From the NCBI RefSeq assembly GCF_014898815.1, contig NW_026515545.1, positions 434,001 to 498,000 of the forward strand: a stretch of 64,000 bases of DNA, read 5' to 3'. The position numbers were made by a program, and so were the translations under genes. Shown here piece after piece: positions 35,001 through 48,330 of this stretch. Within the stretch, counting starts at the first letter, position 1; the number at the start of each line of letters is the position of its first letter. This stretch comes from Panonychus citri (Eukaryota; Arthropoda; Arachnida; Trombidiformes; Tetranychidae). The notes under the pieces are model-generated. The model did not search any database, had not been told where the DNA came from, and worked only from the letters and a program-made list of their open reading frames with translations.

Positions 35001-38000
35001 TCATGATCATGATCATTTCTCCGGATGGAATCACTGAGCCGCGAAAAATGTTCATAAAAAAGTGAATAAAAGTTTTGTTATCATCTTTACTCATCTTCAC
35101 CCTCTCTCTCTCTCTCCCTTATCATCATTATCATCACAATATACTTCCCACCCTCCACCTCACTCACTGTTAAAACCTCACTCTATGTCAATTGTTGTGT
35201 TAATAACTTTACTAATAACCGATCATTTAATTTGATTCACTCTTAATAAATTCAGTTCATAATACTAGTTACATATACTTATCCTATTTTTTTTTTCATT
35301 TTCCTAATTGTTTTGATTGATTGTTGTTTCTTGTTGCTGATTGTAATCAAAATCAAACCATCAATGTGACTTGAATGTTTTATTTTAAAAGTGATTCCAT
35401 TGATTGAATTTTTTGTCAACAATTTAACGCGTTTCTTTGTGTGTCTTAAATAGTTCAATCATCTAACCTTACTAATTGTTGATAATTAAGTGAAAGTGTT
35501 AAGAGAGTGATTAATTGTTTCTATTAATCAAGATGATGGATTGTTTGAGAAGCTATTCTGCTTATCGTCGACCAGTGATTCGTCAGGATGAGATTATCCC
35601 TCAACATAGTAACTTTTATTTCATGGGCTCATCGGATTACGTTAAATCCAATAAGACACTTAATTCATCTCGACCTGGATCATCTCATGATATCCGTTCA
35701 AAGGCCACTTCAAGGTCATCTTATTATTCTGACTCCTGTCCACTTCATAGTTACAGTAATCGAAGTGTCTACTCTGTAAGTTTAATTATAACAATTTAAG
35801 TGTCAATTAATGTCCACTAAGATCATTTGTCTAACTCTGTCTCTCCAATCAATCATTATGATCATGATAATATTTGATTAGGAATTAAAAAAAAAACAAT
35901 CGATACTGATTAAAAGTTAATTGTGATCAACTACTATTACTAACTTTGTCTATTCAAATGTAGCTGATCAATTTAGCTCTTAACTACAATGTAAAATATA
36001 ATTGATGGTAAACAATCAGTTGATTAGATTGTAAACTTTACAACTAATCCTCTTGATTGGATGACATTTATTTGATTGGATCTTAATCCATTTCCTATAC
36101 GATGTATTATCAGGTCTAATTGTTAACCATACAATTAACTTTTTAAAACTATAATCAAAGTGAAAGTGAAAACAATAATACCTTCATATTGTTGTAGTTA
36201 AATTGTTGATACTTTTTTTCATTTTCTTGATTTATAAAAGTGAAATTTTCCCAACCCATATTTTCCCGCTTTTTACCTTTAAAAATACCTTAATCAACGG
36301 AATGAATTGTTAATCAATTGAATAACAACAATCAATTTCAATTGTTGGTGAAGAAGAGAAAAGAGAAACTCTTTCAAATTAACCATGACCAAATCAATTT
36401 AATTTGGTTTCCTTAAACTTAGACTAATTGTTAGTCTCACAAACGAAAAGCTCATTTGATTGTCAGCTATTGTTATCCAATCGTAAATTGTTAATTCCTT
36501 AATTACACTTCACCAAATCACGAAAACTGTCTCACTGATTAACTTAATTCAGTTTCTATTCATTATTGTCAGTTGATACTTTCTACCTCTTCCTTCAACA
36601 ATCAATTTAATTTTTAAGTTTTTCTTTTTTTTTCACTCATATTCAAATATCATGATCAATTGATCAAACTTGATTCTAAGTTAAATTTTCATCAAATTGT
36701 TACAATTTAATTTGCTTCAATTCTGTTGTCAACATTATGTGAATCCTTTCCTCTTAATCAATATAAATAATTTGTTACTTGTTAATTGTTTTACTAATTA
36801 TTTTTGACTGTGATTGAAAAGCCAATTAATCTAAATGACGGTTAAGTGTAAATGTGCTTGTACCAAGGTAGGATTTAATTTGTGCTAATCAACTGATTGC
36901 TGATTTCGATTGTTGAAATGTGTAGAGTTTCTTGGATGATTTGCTAATTGTAACTAATCAAATTTGTCACTTTTTGTCTTCTAATCAGCATGGACCTGGA
37001 CATAAGAGTATCTCGAGCAGTACGACGACCGTTTATAGCGATAAGAAAGCCCAGTTTGTTCCGGTCACTCGACTAGAAGACGCTCAGGCCATTCGAGCGG
37101 CAGAATTTCATCCAAGTGGTAAACTTTACGCCATTGGTTCAAACTCGAAAACATTGAGAGTTTGTTCATACCCTTTGGGCTCTGAAATTCGGGCAATTGG
37201 GTAATTGAACTTTAATTTGATCATCAAACTGGATCAATGTCAATATCCTTTGATTAATTGATTTTTTTTTCTCTCCTGTTAATTTATTGGACTTTTAGTG
37301 AAGATCATGAACCTTATCAACCAACTGTACTTTTCAAACGATGTAAACACCATAAAGGTTCAATATACTGTTTGGCCTGGAATGCGTCCGGTGATTTACT
37401 TGCCACCGGATCAAATGATAAAACCATCAAATTGATGCGCTTTGATGCTGATAGATGTGATATTGTCGGCACTGAGGCCGATCTGACCATGCATGACGGA
37501 ACAGTCCGAGATCTTTGCTTCATGGAAGATTTAACCAATGGCTCTAACCTATTGATCTCCGGTGGTGCTGGTGATTGTAAAATTTACATCACCGACTGTG
37601 AAACTGCAACACCATTCCAAGCATTATCAGGACATTCAGGTAACTCATTCATTCATCTTCATTGTATCTAAATAGGTGTGAAAAATTCAGCAACAATATT
37701 GATCATGTTTTATAAATATTTCAGGTCACATCCTTTCACTTTACACTTGGGGTGGTGCCATGTTTGTCAGTGGATCTCAGGACAGAACCATAAGATTCTG
37801 GGACCTACGAACTCGAGGATGTGTTAATCTAATCACTGCCCCACCGATATCAGGATCCATTCATGGTAAACATTTTCCCACCTCCCATTCAATATAATCA
37901 AAACACCATTGAAACCATCAAAAAAAAACATCTCCTCCTTTATGATGATCACTTGGTGATCCACAATCAGGGAAACAATAACAATAACAATTTAAATATT

Positions 38001-39499
38001 GCAATTAACTTTGTGACAATCTAAGTATTACATGGATGATTAATATTACCCAGTCCTTGACAATTACCTTATTCCAGAAATTGTAATTGTGTTTTATTAA
38101 CTGTCTCTCATTAACTTCTTAAATCTTAAATTGTCTTAACAATTAGACAACAATTTATGCATCATTAAGTTAAAAGTGTATTTTTAATTCAATGAAATTA
38201 CAATAATATCAACAATTAGCAGATTAGTTCCACTTACTAAAAGTTTTCCCTTCCTCTTCAGGTCATCGACGATAAGTCCAAGTTGAAAATCTTCAATGAA
38301 ATCGACTTGTATTTATCTCTTTTCTTAATCCTAATCTCTAATTTCCGTGTTAATCTTAATCTTTTCTGTCTTTTATCTGATTGTCTATTCGCTTTTTATT
38401 CTTGAATGTGGTTATGTAATTTACGCAATCATTTGATTATCAGCTGATAATTAATTCGTTGATCAGATTGACTTAATTTCGCTAATCAATTGTTACCATT
38501 ATCTATTTACTTTTACCGAACCGTTCACTAAGTTATACCCTTTCAACAATTTAAATCAAATTAACTGTTGTCATAGTGAATCAATTTTTCGAGTATAATT
38601 TATCCTACCAATTGGTTTCACTTGGTTAATCATTGTTGTTGATTGTTATCATATAATTTAAACTATATAATTACAATCAATTTATACTTTTCTGTTTATT
38701 ATTAGTTTACCTTTATATTAGATTATAACATTTGAATTCAATTTAAAATGAAACTTTTTTTTTCTCATTGTATCATCTTTAATTTAATGGTTATTGTTTG
38801 TATTAACAATTTCGCTTGATTGAGTTAATTGTGTAACTAATCAATTGCTGTGATTAACAATGACTCTTGATTTATTCCTTGTATTGTTTATTGGTTAATC
38901 AGTTTGTCTCTAATTGTTGTTGAACTTTTCCCTCTGATTAAAAATTAGAGATCAACTAATCTGAAACTAATTGTTACCAAATTTTCACCAATCTAAACCT
39001 TTTACAATATCTAATTGAGTGAAGACAATTAGTATTAGCTAATTGTTGGTTTCATGTGTGTTAAGTGTTAATAAGAAGAAACTAAATTAATTAATTGTTT
39101 ATACTAATTTGGTTGTTCTCTCTTTTGATCCTCATAGGAAGCGCTGTTTCTGCTGTTTGTGTCGATCCCTCAGGTCGACTTTTGGTCTCAGGCCATGAAG
39201 ATGCTAATTGTATGTTATACGATATTCGAGGTGGTCGAATCATTCAAACGATTCGACCTCATTCATCAGAGGTTCGAACCATCCGATTCTCACCTAAAGC
39301 TTATTACCTATTGACCGGAGGTTATGATAACAAAATCATCTTAACTGACCTACAAGGTGACCTTACCCAACCCTTGCCCAGTATCGTGGTCGCTGAACAT
39401 ACAGATAAAGTCATTCAAGGTCGATGGCATCCAAATGACTTCACGTTCTTGACAACAAGTGCCGATAGAACGGCAACTCTTTGGACTTTACCCAATTAA
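28556..39499 (+). CDS. WDR47: WDR47 (nemitin) LisH-CTLH-WD40 protein
   Basis: Exons 28556-28860, 29211-30708, 36989-37200, 37299-37639, 37725-37865 and 39138-39499 are all phase-consistent. Exon 1 encodes the LisH region and start of CTLH (GLFSDDLLFLRQLIIDGQWD). Exon 2 completes CTLH (CCPSKEDYNELCLLLTLPSL, DLSLLSWLQSIP) and a long Ser/Gln/Asn-rich linker. The remaining exons form seven-blade-type WD40 repeats (EFHPSGKLYAIGSNSKTLRV, LAWNASGDLLATGSNDKTIK, ending DRTATLWTLPN). Motif order and C-terminus match vertebrate WDR47, a microtubule-associated protein that stabilises neuronal microtubules (with CAMSAPs) and acts in cilia and axons. The 6.3-kb intron after exon 2 contains four further ATG-starting exons, listed separately. 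The 5' end is duplicated upstream at 23085. Confidence 0.95.
31606..31758 (+). CDS. Putative alternative first exon A of WDR47
   Basis: 51 codons from ATG (MELIAKRQIDSLFQPQFDYI) to GAG followed by the donor GTATGA, ending in phase 0. A TGA lies in frame two codons upstream of the ATG, so it cannot be an in-frame internal exon from a phase 0 donor. The next phase 0 acceptor that continues a conserved protein is the WD40 exon at 36989, as for exon 2 of the long isoform. The peptide ends in a His-rich stretch (NHVHHHLLGH). Not seen in WDR47 of other animals as far as I know. Confidence 0.45.
33497..33694 (+). CDS. Putative alternative first exon B of WDR47
   Basis: 66 codons from ATG (MSTITIRSNSRKKLSIPRST) to CAT with a consensus GTAAGT donor, phase 0. 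The peptide is Arg/Ser-rich with few acidic residues (PMREAIRLRRPYSSLSNLRY), so it may be membrane- or microtubule-binding, or an organelle-targeting leader. An in-frame TAA lies 11 codons upstream of the ATG. It would join the WD40 exon at 36989 and replace the LisH-CTLH half. Confidence 0.5.
35533..35775 (+). CDS. Putative alternative first exon C of WDR47
   Basis: 81 codons from ATG (MMDCLRSYSAYRRPVIRQDE) to TCT with a consensus GTAAGT donor, phase 0. Rich in Ser, Tyr and Arg (SSRPGSSHDIRSKATSRSSY), suggesting a phosphorylatable disordered segment. An AG immediately precedes the ATG (ATCAAG), so it might instead be an internal phase 0 exon. It would lead into 36989 in frame. Confidence 0.5.
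36835..36867 (+). CDS. Putative alternative first exon D of WDR47
   Basis: Eleven codons (MTVKCKCACTK) from an ATG directly preceded by an in-frame TAA to AAG with donor GTAGGA, phase 0, 121 bp before the WD40 exon acceptor at 36989. The Cys-rich MxxKCKCAC start could be palmitoylated. Being so short, it is the least certain of the set. Confidence 0.35.
37866..39137. other. Long WD40-region intron of WDR47
   Basis: A 1.27-kb intron among much shorter ones, AT-rich, with no conserved exon recognised. It is bounded by GTAAAC and TCATAG. Confidence 0.6.
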
Positions 39500-40403
39500 C
39501 GACAATTAATGATTTACCATAAATAACCAGCGACTATTTGGATAATTAACTGTTACAAATATCTCATTTATCATACAACTAATTGTTCATATATTCAAAA
39601 AAATCCTCATAAGACGCAATAAGATGATTTAATTAATGACCTACAATTAATTAATTGTTAATTACTATGACCTAGAATTTTCTACTATGTTTACTATTAT
39701 ATTATCTCAGCTAATCAATATTTCCCGAAAATTGTTCTGATTAATTGATTAGTTTTATCAATGTTTTCGTTTCAATTTTTCTCTTCATCTACCTGCTCAA
39801 AACAATTAATTATCCTCTCGATCAAGCCTATTAACAATTACAGCAAATTATCAAATAAATTGCTGGCATTTAAAAATCCATTTAAATACCAACAATTAAC
39901 TTTAATTCAATTCAGAGAATCAGATCTGAAGCTTTCACATTTAAATACAAATGATTTACTGATTTATTGAATAATCGTCATGAAGAAAAAAATTAATCCA
40001 ATAAACTGAATCAATTGTAAATTTAATCACTTGATTGTTATAAATATTGATTATCTCGCGAAACAATTAGTTAATTAATCAGAACGTTAAGTTGCATTAA
40101 TTGTTTCTTGCAATTTATTAATTAAGGTTAATAATTTAAATACAAATGATTTACTGATTTATTGAATAATCGTCATGAAGAAAAAAATTAATCCAATAAA
40201 CTGAATCAATTGTAAATTTAATCACTTGATTGTTATAAATATTGATTATCTCGCGAAACAATTAGTTAATTAATCAGAACGTTAAGTTGCATTAATTGTT
40301 TCTTGCAATTTTATTAATTAAGGTTAATAATAATAAGTTTGTGGTGGGTTAGTGTTTGCACAGTAATAATTTGATTAATCGTAATAAAGTTAATTGTTAA
40401 CAA
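39500..40403. other. Convergent intergenic region with tandem duplication
   Basis: Noncoding DNA between the WDR47 stop and the LRR gene stop. Contains the 195-bp tandem repeat listed separately. The open frame at 39761-39970 overlaps it and is not supported. Confidence 0.55.
39941..40330. repeat. Two-copy 195-bp tandem duplication
   Basis: 39941-40135 and 40136-40330 are the same apart from one extra T in the second unit (TTGCAATTTTATT versus TTGCAATTTATT). Each unit starts TTAAATACAAATGATTTACT and ends AATTAAGGTTAATAA. It is recent and noncoding. Confidence 0.95.
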
Positions 40404-43325
40404 TTAGAAAACCATTTTGGGTTTAGTTTGATAATTTGAAATGTTAGATCCAGTTGATGATTTTTTTTGACCTGAATGGTTGTTGATACTATGAGAGCCC
40501 GAAGAGGCCGATTTTTGGATGACTTTTTTACTGTCCATTGATGAATTATGATGATGATGATGAGTGGGTGGTGTTGATTGATTAGAGTTAATTGTATTAT
40601 CGGCTAAAGGTGACATGGGAGGTGATGAACCGGAAGAGGAAATGGCAGGCGGAGAAATGCCCATGGCAGTGGCTCGAGCGGCTTGTTGAATGGTGAAAAT
40701 TGTTTTATCACTTAATCGGTCATCTTCATGAGTATAATAGGTCGCACCTCGAGTTTTGTACATTGCAATGATGATGATGATGATCACAATTATTGAGACA
40801 ATGATGACCAGAGCTAAAATTAGGCCAATCCTTGGTTCTGTTGTTGCAAGTCGTAAAGATATTGTAGGATCTGGACACCATTCAAGGTCAAATTCATTTG
40901 TATCTCTTACATGGCGACCATAAAGATCACTTGGAGTTGAACATCGGACACACGAAGTGGCAGATCCCTTTTGACATGTCGCTTCGTAAGCAGTTGGTCG
41001 AGTGGTCAACCAATCTTTTAATGGTAAGATGTGACATCGGTAACATGACCAGTAACTACCTTCAAGGGACAATGACTTGAGGTGGTCAAGTGAGGCCAAT
41101 ATCTCAATAAAAGCCGGTGATAAACCTCTCATCTTGTTGAAGGCCAGATTAAACACCTCTAAATTGATTAAGGGTGCAATTAATCCTTCCGAGATGTTAA
41201 TTAATGAGTTGTGAGATAGATCAAGGTAAACTAAAGTGACCGCTGAGCCGATGAAAGTTTTCACCGAAAGTGAATCGTCAATGTTTACAGCGGAAAGGTA
41301 AAGTCTTGTTAGTCTATTCAAGGGGGTGACTAAATTTTCAACGGAAGTCGATCCGTCGCCGTTACCTCCAGATCCAAGGTTAGTATTGTTTGATGCTCGT
41401 AAGATGGTCAATGATTGGGACAAAGGCGCTAACACTCTAGGACCAAATGAGGTGAATCGATTGTTGGCCAGATCAAGAATGGTCACTGAACAATTACAAA
41501 AGGCACAAGGTGATAACTGTGTCAATCGATTACGAGACAATGTTAATTTGTCCAATTGTAGACCATTGAATGTATTATCACCAATGTTGGTTAGTTGATT
41601 ACCGTCAAGAAAAAGTGACCGTAAACTGGTCAATGATTTGAATTCGTGGGCGACTAATGTGGTAAAACGATTATTACTCAAGTCAAGAATTGAAAGTCGA
41701 CCCAAACGCTCATAGATAAGTGAGTGGATTGAAGTTAATTGACAATCGGCGAGGTACAACTTCTTCAATCGAGTTGCGTCCTTAATGTCATCCGGGTGAA
41801 TGGAAGAGAGCGGATTACCGGATAGATTAAGAATTTCTAATTTTTTCAATTGGTAAAACATTCGAGGGACCAAAGTCTGTAATTGATTACGAGCAATCGA
41901 AAGGCTTGTTAGGTTGGTCAAGTGTTTGAACGGAGCTGAAGGTGGAGTGGAAATCAAATTATCGGATAGATTAAGTTCGTCTAATTGATTAAGTCCTAGA
42001 AAATCAGTTTCTCGAATTGAACTGATTCGATTGTAAGATAAATCTAAGAGTCGTATCTTTCCTCCAGGCCAGAAAGACGCCTCACCAATGGCTGGTATTC
42101 GACAAAAGGTCAAAACGATCCGTTCAAGATCTATGAATGAACCAAATATCCGACCAATCGATAGATCGTGAGGTTTACTTTGAGTCCCTTTAATGATTAG
42201 AACCTAAGATTTTGAAAGAACACAAAAGAATCGAAAAAATTAAATAATCAAGTTTCGAAAAGTTAATTAGTCTATAATTTGGATCAACTTTTTGTTTTTT
42301 AATATCCGTAAACAATTAATGTCAACCAAATAACGACCTTTAATTTGATTGATAATTTTCCCATAGGCTTTTGGGTGGAGTTGATTTTAATCATAGGTTC
42401 AAGTGACACAATGATTATAACTCTGATAATCAAAGTTAAATATTGATTAAATTGATGATTTAATACCTGAACCGGGTCACAACAATCAGACCAGTGACCC
42501 AATTGTCAATTTAATTTACTACTTTTAAAATGAGTAGATCAAAGATCATCACAATCGCACTTGTGATGATCATATTGATTGTTGTAAAAAATTGAACAGT
42601 CGAGATGCTAAAATAACAAAATCAAATCAATTATCTCATCCTTTTGAATCATTGGCGATAAAATCAAGAAATCATCTTGCATTTGATTAATGAAATTCAG
42701 TTGATTGTTAACCTGGTGATGATCATGGTGGTGGTGGTGATGAAAAGGAAGTGGGTGGAAGAGGATAAAAGGTGAGGTGGTAAAAAAGGATGAGAGATGA
42801 TGATGAACTTTGGGTGTGAACCATGATGATGATAACTGAGTAACAATGATTTCTCAGGTAACATAATAAAAACCACACCTTATTTCAAGTGAGAACAAGA
42901 AGAAAAAAAAATGAAACTAAAGAAATACAATCAACTGATTATAATGAACATACTCATGGATTTTGAACAATGAACAGAATGGAAAAAGAATTTGAACAAT
43001 TTTTCGAAAATTCGACAAACAAAAACAGTTCTAAACTCGAAAAACTTTTCCTTCCTCTTGCTCTTTACTTTCAATCTAAACATTTTCTTACCTGAGTATT
43101 TGAATCCATTTGATTAATTGGAATTGAATTAAGAGTCTCTTTTGAACAGATAATCCTTTTCTTATTAAATCCATCGATATCACAAAGACATTGAGATGGA
43201 CACTTGGCTGTCCAGTTAAGGTCAACCTCATTTGAAGTGGTCAGTCCAAAGTTGATATAAAATATAATAACAAACGATACATGTTGGTATAAAATGATTA
43301 CCTCAAGATGAGATACAAGGTTCAT
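40404..43325 (-). CDS. Single-pass leucine-rich-repeat membrane protein
   Basis: Two exons, 43092-43325 and 40404-42203 (phase 0), 677 aa. A hydrophobic N-terminus (VSFVIIFYINFGLTTSN) is followed by a Cys-flanked LRRNT cap (CPSQCLCDIDGFNKKRIICS), then roughly a dozen LRRs (IRLLDLSYNRISSIRETDFL, LTSLSIARNQLQTLVPRMFY) and an LRRCT cap (YWSCYRCHILPLKDWLTTRP). The transmembrane helix (IGLILALVIIVSIIVIIIII) is followed by a roughly 120-residue Ser/His/Pro-rich cytoplasmic tail. It is probably an adhesion or receptor protein of the extracellular-LRR class, perhaps neuronal. I do not see a TIR or Ig domain, so it is neither Toll nor a LINGO/kekkon protein. Orthologue not identified. Confidence 0.88.
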
Positions 43326-43814
43326 CTTAAATGATTAAGATGATGATGATTGGGAAACAATTTGAGTTTTTTGATTAGTTTACAAGGATTATGATCAATT
43401 AACTATAATACATAAGAATTAACTGTTTCTTTGATGTTGACAATTAACTTGATTGTTAACTTACTTTGACACTTTCTACATTTGCAAATTATATAAATGA
43501 TGATAAAAAGATGAGGGAAACATTTAAATTGTGTTTTGTATCAACTGGGAGTTAATTGCTGGGAATTGATAATATACAAAATGATGATAAAAAAATGGTT
43601 AATTGTTGATGATACATTTTAACTACGTTTAACTAAGTTAATGTTGATTGTGATTAGAATAGATAAATTGATTGATAATAACATTTATTTAACTGTACAA
43701 AAAAAGACAACATTTGATTTAATTAGTTGATCCCAAAAGTTTCACAGGTAAACAATCAAATAGTCATGATGATAATGTCGCTGATGGTGTTATTAGGATG
43801 ATAATGAACTATTC

Positions 43815-43855
43815 AGATGATGATGATGATGATGATGAAGATGAAGATGAAGATG
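43815..43855. repeat. (GAT)n / (GAAGAT)n simple repeat
   Basis: Trinucleotide run on the plus strand, encoding only Ser/Asp-type homopolymers in any frame. Confidence 0.85.
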
Positions 43856-46800
43856 CAAAAAAAAGTGAGACAAAAGTTAAAGAAACAAAGTAAAAGTTTG
43901 AATGAATAATCTCGGGAATCGATAAAAAAGAAAGATAATGAAGAGAAAATGATGATGAGAGAGAGACAGAGAGATAGAAAGAGATGAAGATAATCTTCGT
44001 CATGATGATCATCATGATGACACGAGGAGAGAATTGTAAGAAACCGCCAACGCCCAAAATTTGCGATATTACAAAGATCCAACAATTTGGACATAAACCA
44101 TATCCTTTTATTACATTGGTCTCATTTCATCATCATCATTTTATCATCATCTTTATCATCCATTGGATCATATTATGTAGACAATTATCATCACTGTTTA
44201 TTTATTGTATTTAGAACAAAATTCAACTCATCCCAGCGCCTTTAGCTCCTCGAACTTGTTCATGAAAATGAATTGAAATCAACCATGATCATGATGATGA
44301 TCAATATGAAGACAGGGAAACATGATGAGGATGAGAAGGAGATATAAAAAAACTGTTATAAAAATGAGATGGAAAACAATCAACTAATTAATTGGTACCA
44401 ATTGGTTATTATCTTTTGGTGGGTAAAATGTAATAAAATAAGGAAAACAAAACAATAACATCATCAGCTGATTGTGATGATGATCAACATGATAAAACTG
44501 ATGATGATTAAAGGGTGGGTCAGTTTTGTAAAGTTTATTACTATCAAAGCATTTTGATAATCTTGCAACTTTTATCTATGATTAATATTAACATTCATGA
44601 TTAATATTGAAAAAGAAAAGGTTTCACCTTGATTGTGGTTATTGATGATAGACAATTTATGTAAATCAATGTGGTTCAGATGATTATCATCATTTTGATG
44701 CTTTAATCAACCCAACAATTAATTCAATTGTTGTCAATACTTAGTTTTCAAGTTGATAACAAAACGGAGCCATGATAAGCTTCCGTTTTTCATTTGATAA
44801 CTGTTGATGGATCAGCGACAATTAATTTTTATCATTACCATTTGATTCTGCAACAGTTAAATTGTCATTTTTTAATTTCTCACCTCAAAGAAATTGAAGA
44901 TTACCCAATGAGACAATTACTATCAACAGAGAAACTGATTCTTGAGATTTACACCAATTTATTGATGAGAAAATATCAACTAACTAATCACAATCTCTTC
45001 CAATAATTAATGATCAATCTTACGATACACTGAAATCGGAAATCTCTTTAAGGCTGATCAGCCATTAAAGTGACCGTCGGTCAACAATTCCCCTAGAGTT
45101 TCGTTCATAATCTTGATGGAAAAAAGAATATTTTTTTTCGATTAGAATTTTCGAAAAACATGAATACGAATTTTCTATCGATTTTTTATCCTCTACAATT
45201 CACTTCTAGTTCATTATTTTCTCTTCCTTGTCTTTAATTTGTATTTCCTGATACTCTTTGTTTTTTCTTGAAATTACTGAATTTGGAATTGAATATTTAC
45301 TAATATTCAGATTATTATTATATAAGGTGATTGAAAATGAGAGATTATTTCCTGAACCTGAAGTTTTGGACTCATGTTACTATGAATTTTAAGATTTTCT
45401 TCTGTGAACTTCCATTCTTAAGATGCTCAGTCATTATCGACCACCCGATAGATTAAAATTCAACTCAATTTGCTTTTCCATTCTCGCTTTTTGTTATTAA
45501 CTTTGAGATTCAATAATTAGCAATTGAAATCAAGGAAACGGAAGATTGGAATCAAATTAACACATTCGATGAGAATTAGTTCAACCACGTTGTTCTGATT
45601 AGTTAATTAACCTTTGATTATTTGTTAATATAATTTTTTTGGGCATAAAATTAACGATAATTTTGTTAATCGTCCAACGATCTTGGCCTCATCATATTCA
45701 AGGTAATTCAACTTATCCATTTATTTATATTTTTATTATGTAACCTTCATTATCAACAGTTAACTAGCCTCAAACAATTTAAAAGTTAATCAGCTAATCA
45801 ACAGTTAAAAGATAATATTTGCAAAAAAAGGTTATATAACTTTGATTATTAAAAGTACTTCACTTAATTGTTTAAGCCAATCCTTTAACATGATCGAATC
45901 AGTGATGACAATTAATGTTTTTTTCGTGTTGATTTCCTGGTTGCCTTGTCCTAGAATCGATTGGGTAATTTTAGTCTTGACCAAAATTAATGATTGAACA
46001 ATTTAATCAACGTTCATGATATTAATTCACTTGTCATGATTTAAGGATATGATTTAGTTTAATTACCAAGATTAAAATTGAATTTTAATCGTTGACTTTT
46101 TTGTCGAGCCACAAGATTTAATTTACTCAAAACAATTTGAAAATTGACTTTAACTGTAATTTATTGCTAATTAATAGTAAATTGTTTAATATTCATTAGC
46201 ATTGAAAATTAATTTTTCCTTTCTTTTAAAATTATCAATAGTTTCTGATTTCAATAATTATTGATTGATTGATTTTAGTAGTAATTAATTTTCTTACCAA
46301 TGATGAATCTTAATTGTGTTGTGATGTACTTAATTGTTGAAACGTGATTGTTGATCAATTGTTAAGCCATTTACATTGTCACTCTTACAACACAATACAA
46401 TTAAAGTTATCAACTGACCTTGGATAATTTCAATTTTTCACCAAACAATTAAATCAAATACATTTAAAAATCATCAATAGACTTTCAATTAATAATTTTT
46501 ACTTAATTGTTATTGTAGAAAGCAAATCATCATCACAAATACTTTCAACAATTTAATTGTTGAATTGCCAAAAAATTGGCAATTGAATTAAAGTAACAGT
46601 GGAAATTTCTATTAATCAATTATGATTAAATTTAATTCTCAACTGATTGTCAAGTAAATGTTGATTTATCAATAATAAAATCAGAATATAATTAGTAATT
46701 TAGTTTGGGTAATACACAATTTAGTTGAAGAGAATTCGTAACTTTGATTAAAATTGGAAAGTTTCTGATTCTTAAATAACTTTCTCTGGTAAATAAATTA

Positions 46801-48305
46801 TGTAACTATGTAATTAAGTAGATGATTAAATAATTATTAATATGTTATTGATTAATATTAATCACTAGTGGTTGATATTTAAGAAGATTTCAATTAGAAA
46901 GTGAGATTCAAGTTCAATGGCTCGAGGCAATGTTTCACTTTCTGTTACCTTAATCTGAAATCAACTGATTTACTTTCATGATCAACTGAATAACCTTGAA
47001 AGTAAATGATCACAATATTAATTAAGTTTAATACCTGCGTAGTTTAATTATAATTAACTAATCGAGTTTCATTTTATTTTTGTTTTCCAACAATTTAATG
47101 TTTCCTGGAAAGTAAATTACTTCAATTCAGTAATCTAATTTTTTGGATCAAGGGTAACAAACTTTTAATACTTTAAATTGTTTTAATTATGTTGACAATT
47201 AAGATGGACAAATTGGACCTTGATTGTTTGGGTTTTGTATCTTAATCATGCTTTAGGTTATAAGGGATTAGTATTACAGCAATTAATGATTATCATTGAT
47301 TATTTGGGAGTCCATGTTACTTTTTAAACGTTTAATTGTTGACACAATAATCAAATGATTAAGGAAATTATTACTTTAAATTAATCACTTACGTACACGA
47401 GTTGTATCAAAGGTTAACAATTTAATTGATTGTTATTAGCTGATAATTGTTCAGATCATTGATCAAAGGTTGACCACTACAGTTTTAGATGTTAATTACA
47501 ATCACAATTTAAGATGTGACAATTTAACTTTCAATTGTAAGTAATTTAAAGTCTATCAGATTCAGTTGAATTTAAATTGTTAACCTTTTCAGCCAATGAT
47601 TAGTTAAGTTTGCTAATTGTAAAGTTACTTAATTTAGTTTAACAAAACACAAAGCATAACAATTGGACATTTGATTTAATTGATTTTAAAATTAACCAAT
47701 AGGTTAATAATATTTAGGATAATTAACCTTTTACCCAGGAATAGATTTAATTGTAAACCAATTGATTGTCAAGTTAATACATTGAATACATTTACTTGAC
47801 TTATTGCAATTGTAGCTTAGAGCTCAATTTAATTATCAACAATTGGCTAATCAATTGTTACCAATCAAGTTTTGTTTTCAAATTATTACAATACAATTAA
47901 CATGTTTGAACAAAAAAAAGTAAATGTTACAATGCAAATTGTTTGAACAATTAAAAATCAACAGATTAGACAAGAAATTGACTCACAATGATGATGAAGA
48001 TCATGAATTTAGTTAATCAACAACGGGAACAATTAAAACTAAAAAAGCAATAAAAGTAACAACATTTACCAGTAACCTTAATCTGATTTTGGAATCTAAG
48101 TCAACATCAATTAATAATCAATCTATTGATTGTGATAGTTAATTTATCTTACAGTTCGTATGATTATCTATCCTAATCAAGAGCAATTTAATTTCAATTT
48201 AGTTTTTTCGGCTCAATCATTTGAAGAACAAAAAATTTGCTTAAGAAACGAAAGAGAAACCAGTTTACAAGGAGAAGATACTAAGAAGACAAAGAAGATG
48301 AGGAT

Positions 48306-48330
48306 GGAGAGAGAGAGAGAGAGAGAGAGA
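48306..48330. repeat. (GA)n microsatellite
   Basis: An uninterrupted GA run in noncoding DNA. Confidence 0.9.

Noticed and set aside
38261..38400. Possible extra WDR47 exon after CTTCAG at about 38263
   Set aside because: It would introduce stops and is not needed: 37865 joins 39138 in phase and matches the family alignment.
39266..39280. GGTTCGAACC resembling a tRNA B box
   Set aside because: It lies inside the last WDR47 exon, and no cloverleaf can be drawn around it.
39761..39970. 69-codon open frame downstream of WDR47
   Set aside because: Overlaps the tandem repeat, no domain, and is rich in ACAATTAA-derived codons.
43984..44214. Possible small secreted peptide starting MKIIFVMMIIMM
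   Set aside because: The leader is encoded by ATC/ATG-type repeats and the C-terminal part by CATCAT/ATCATC repeats; only two Cys precede it, and there is no supporting structure.
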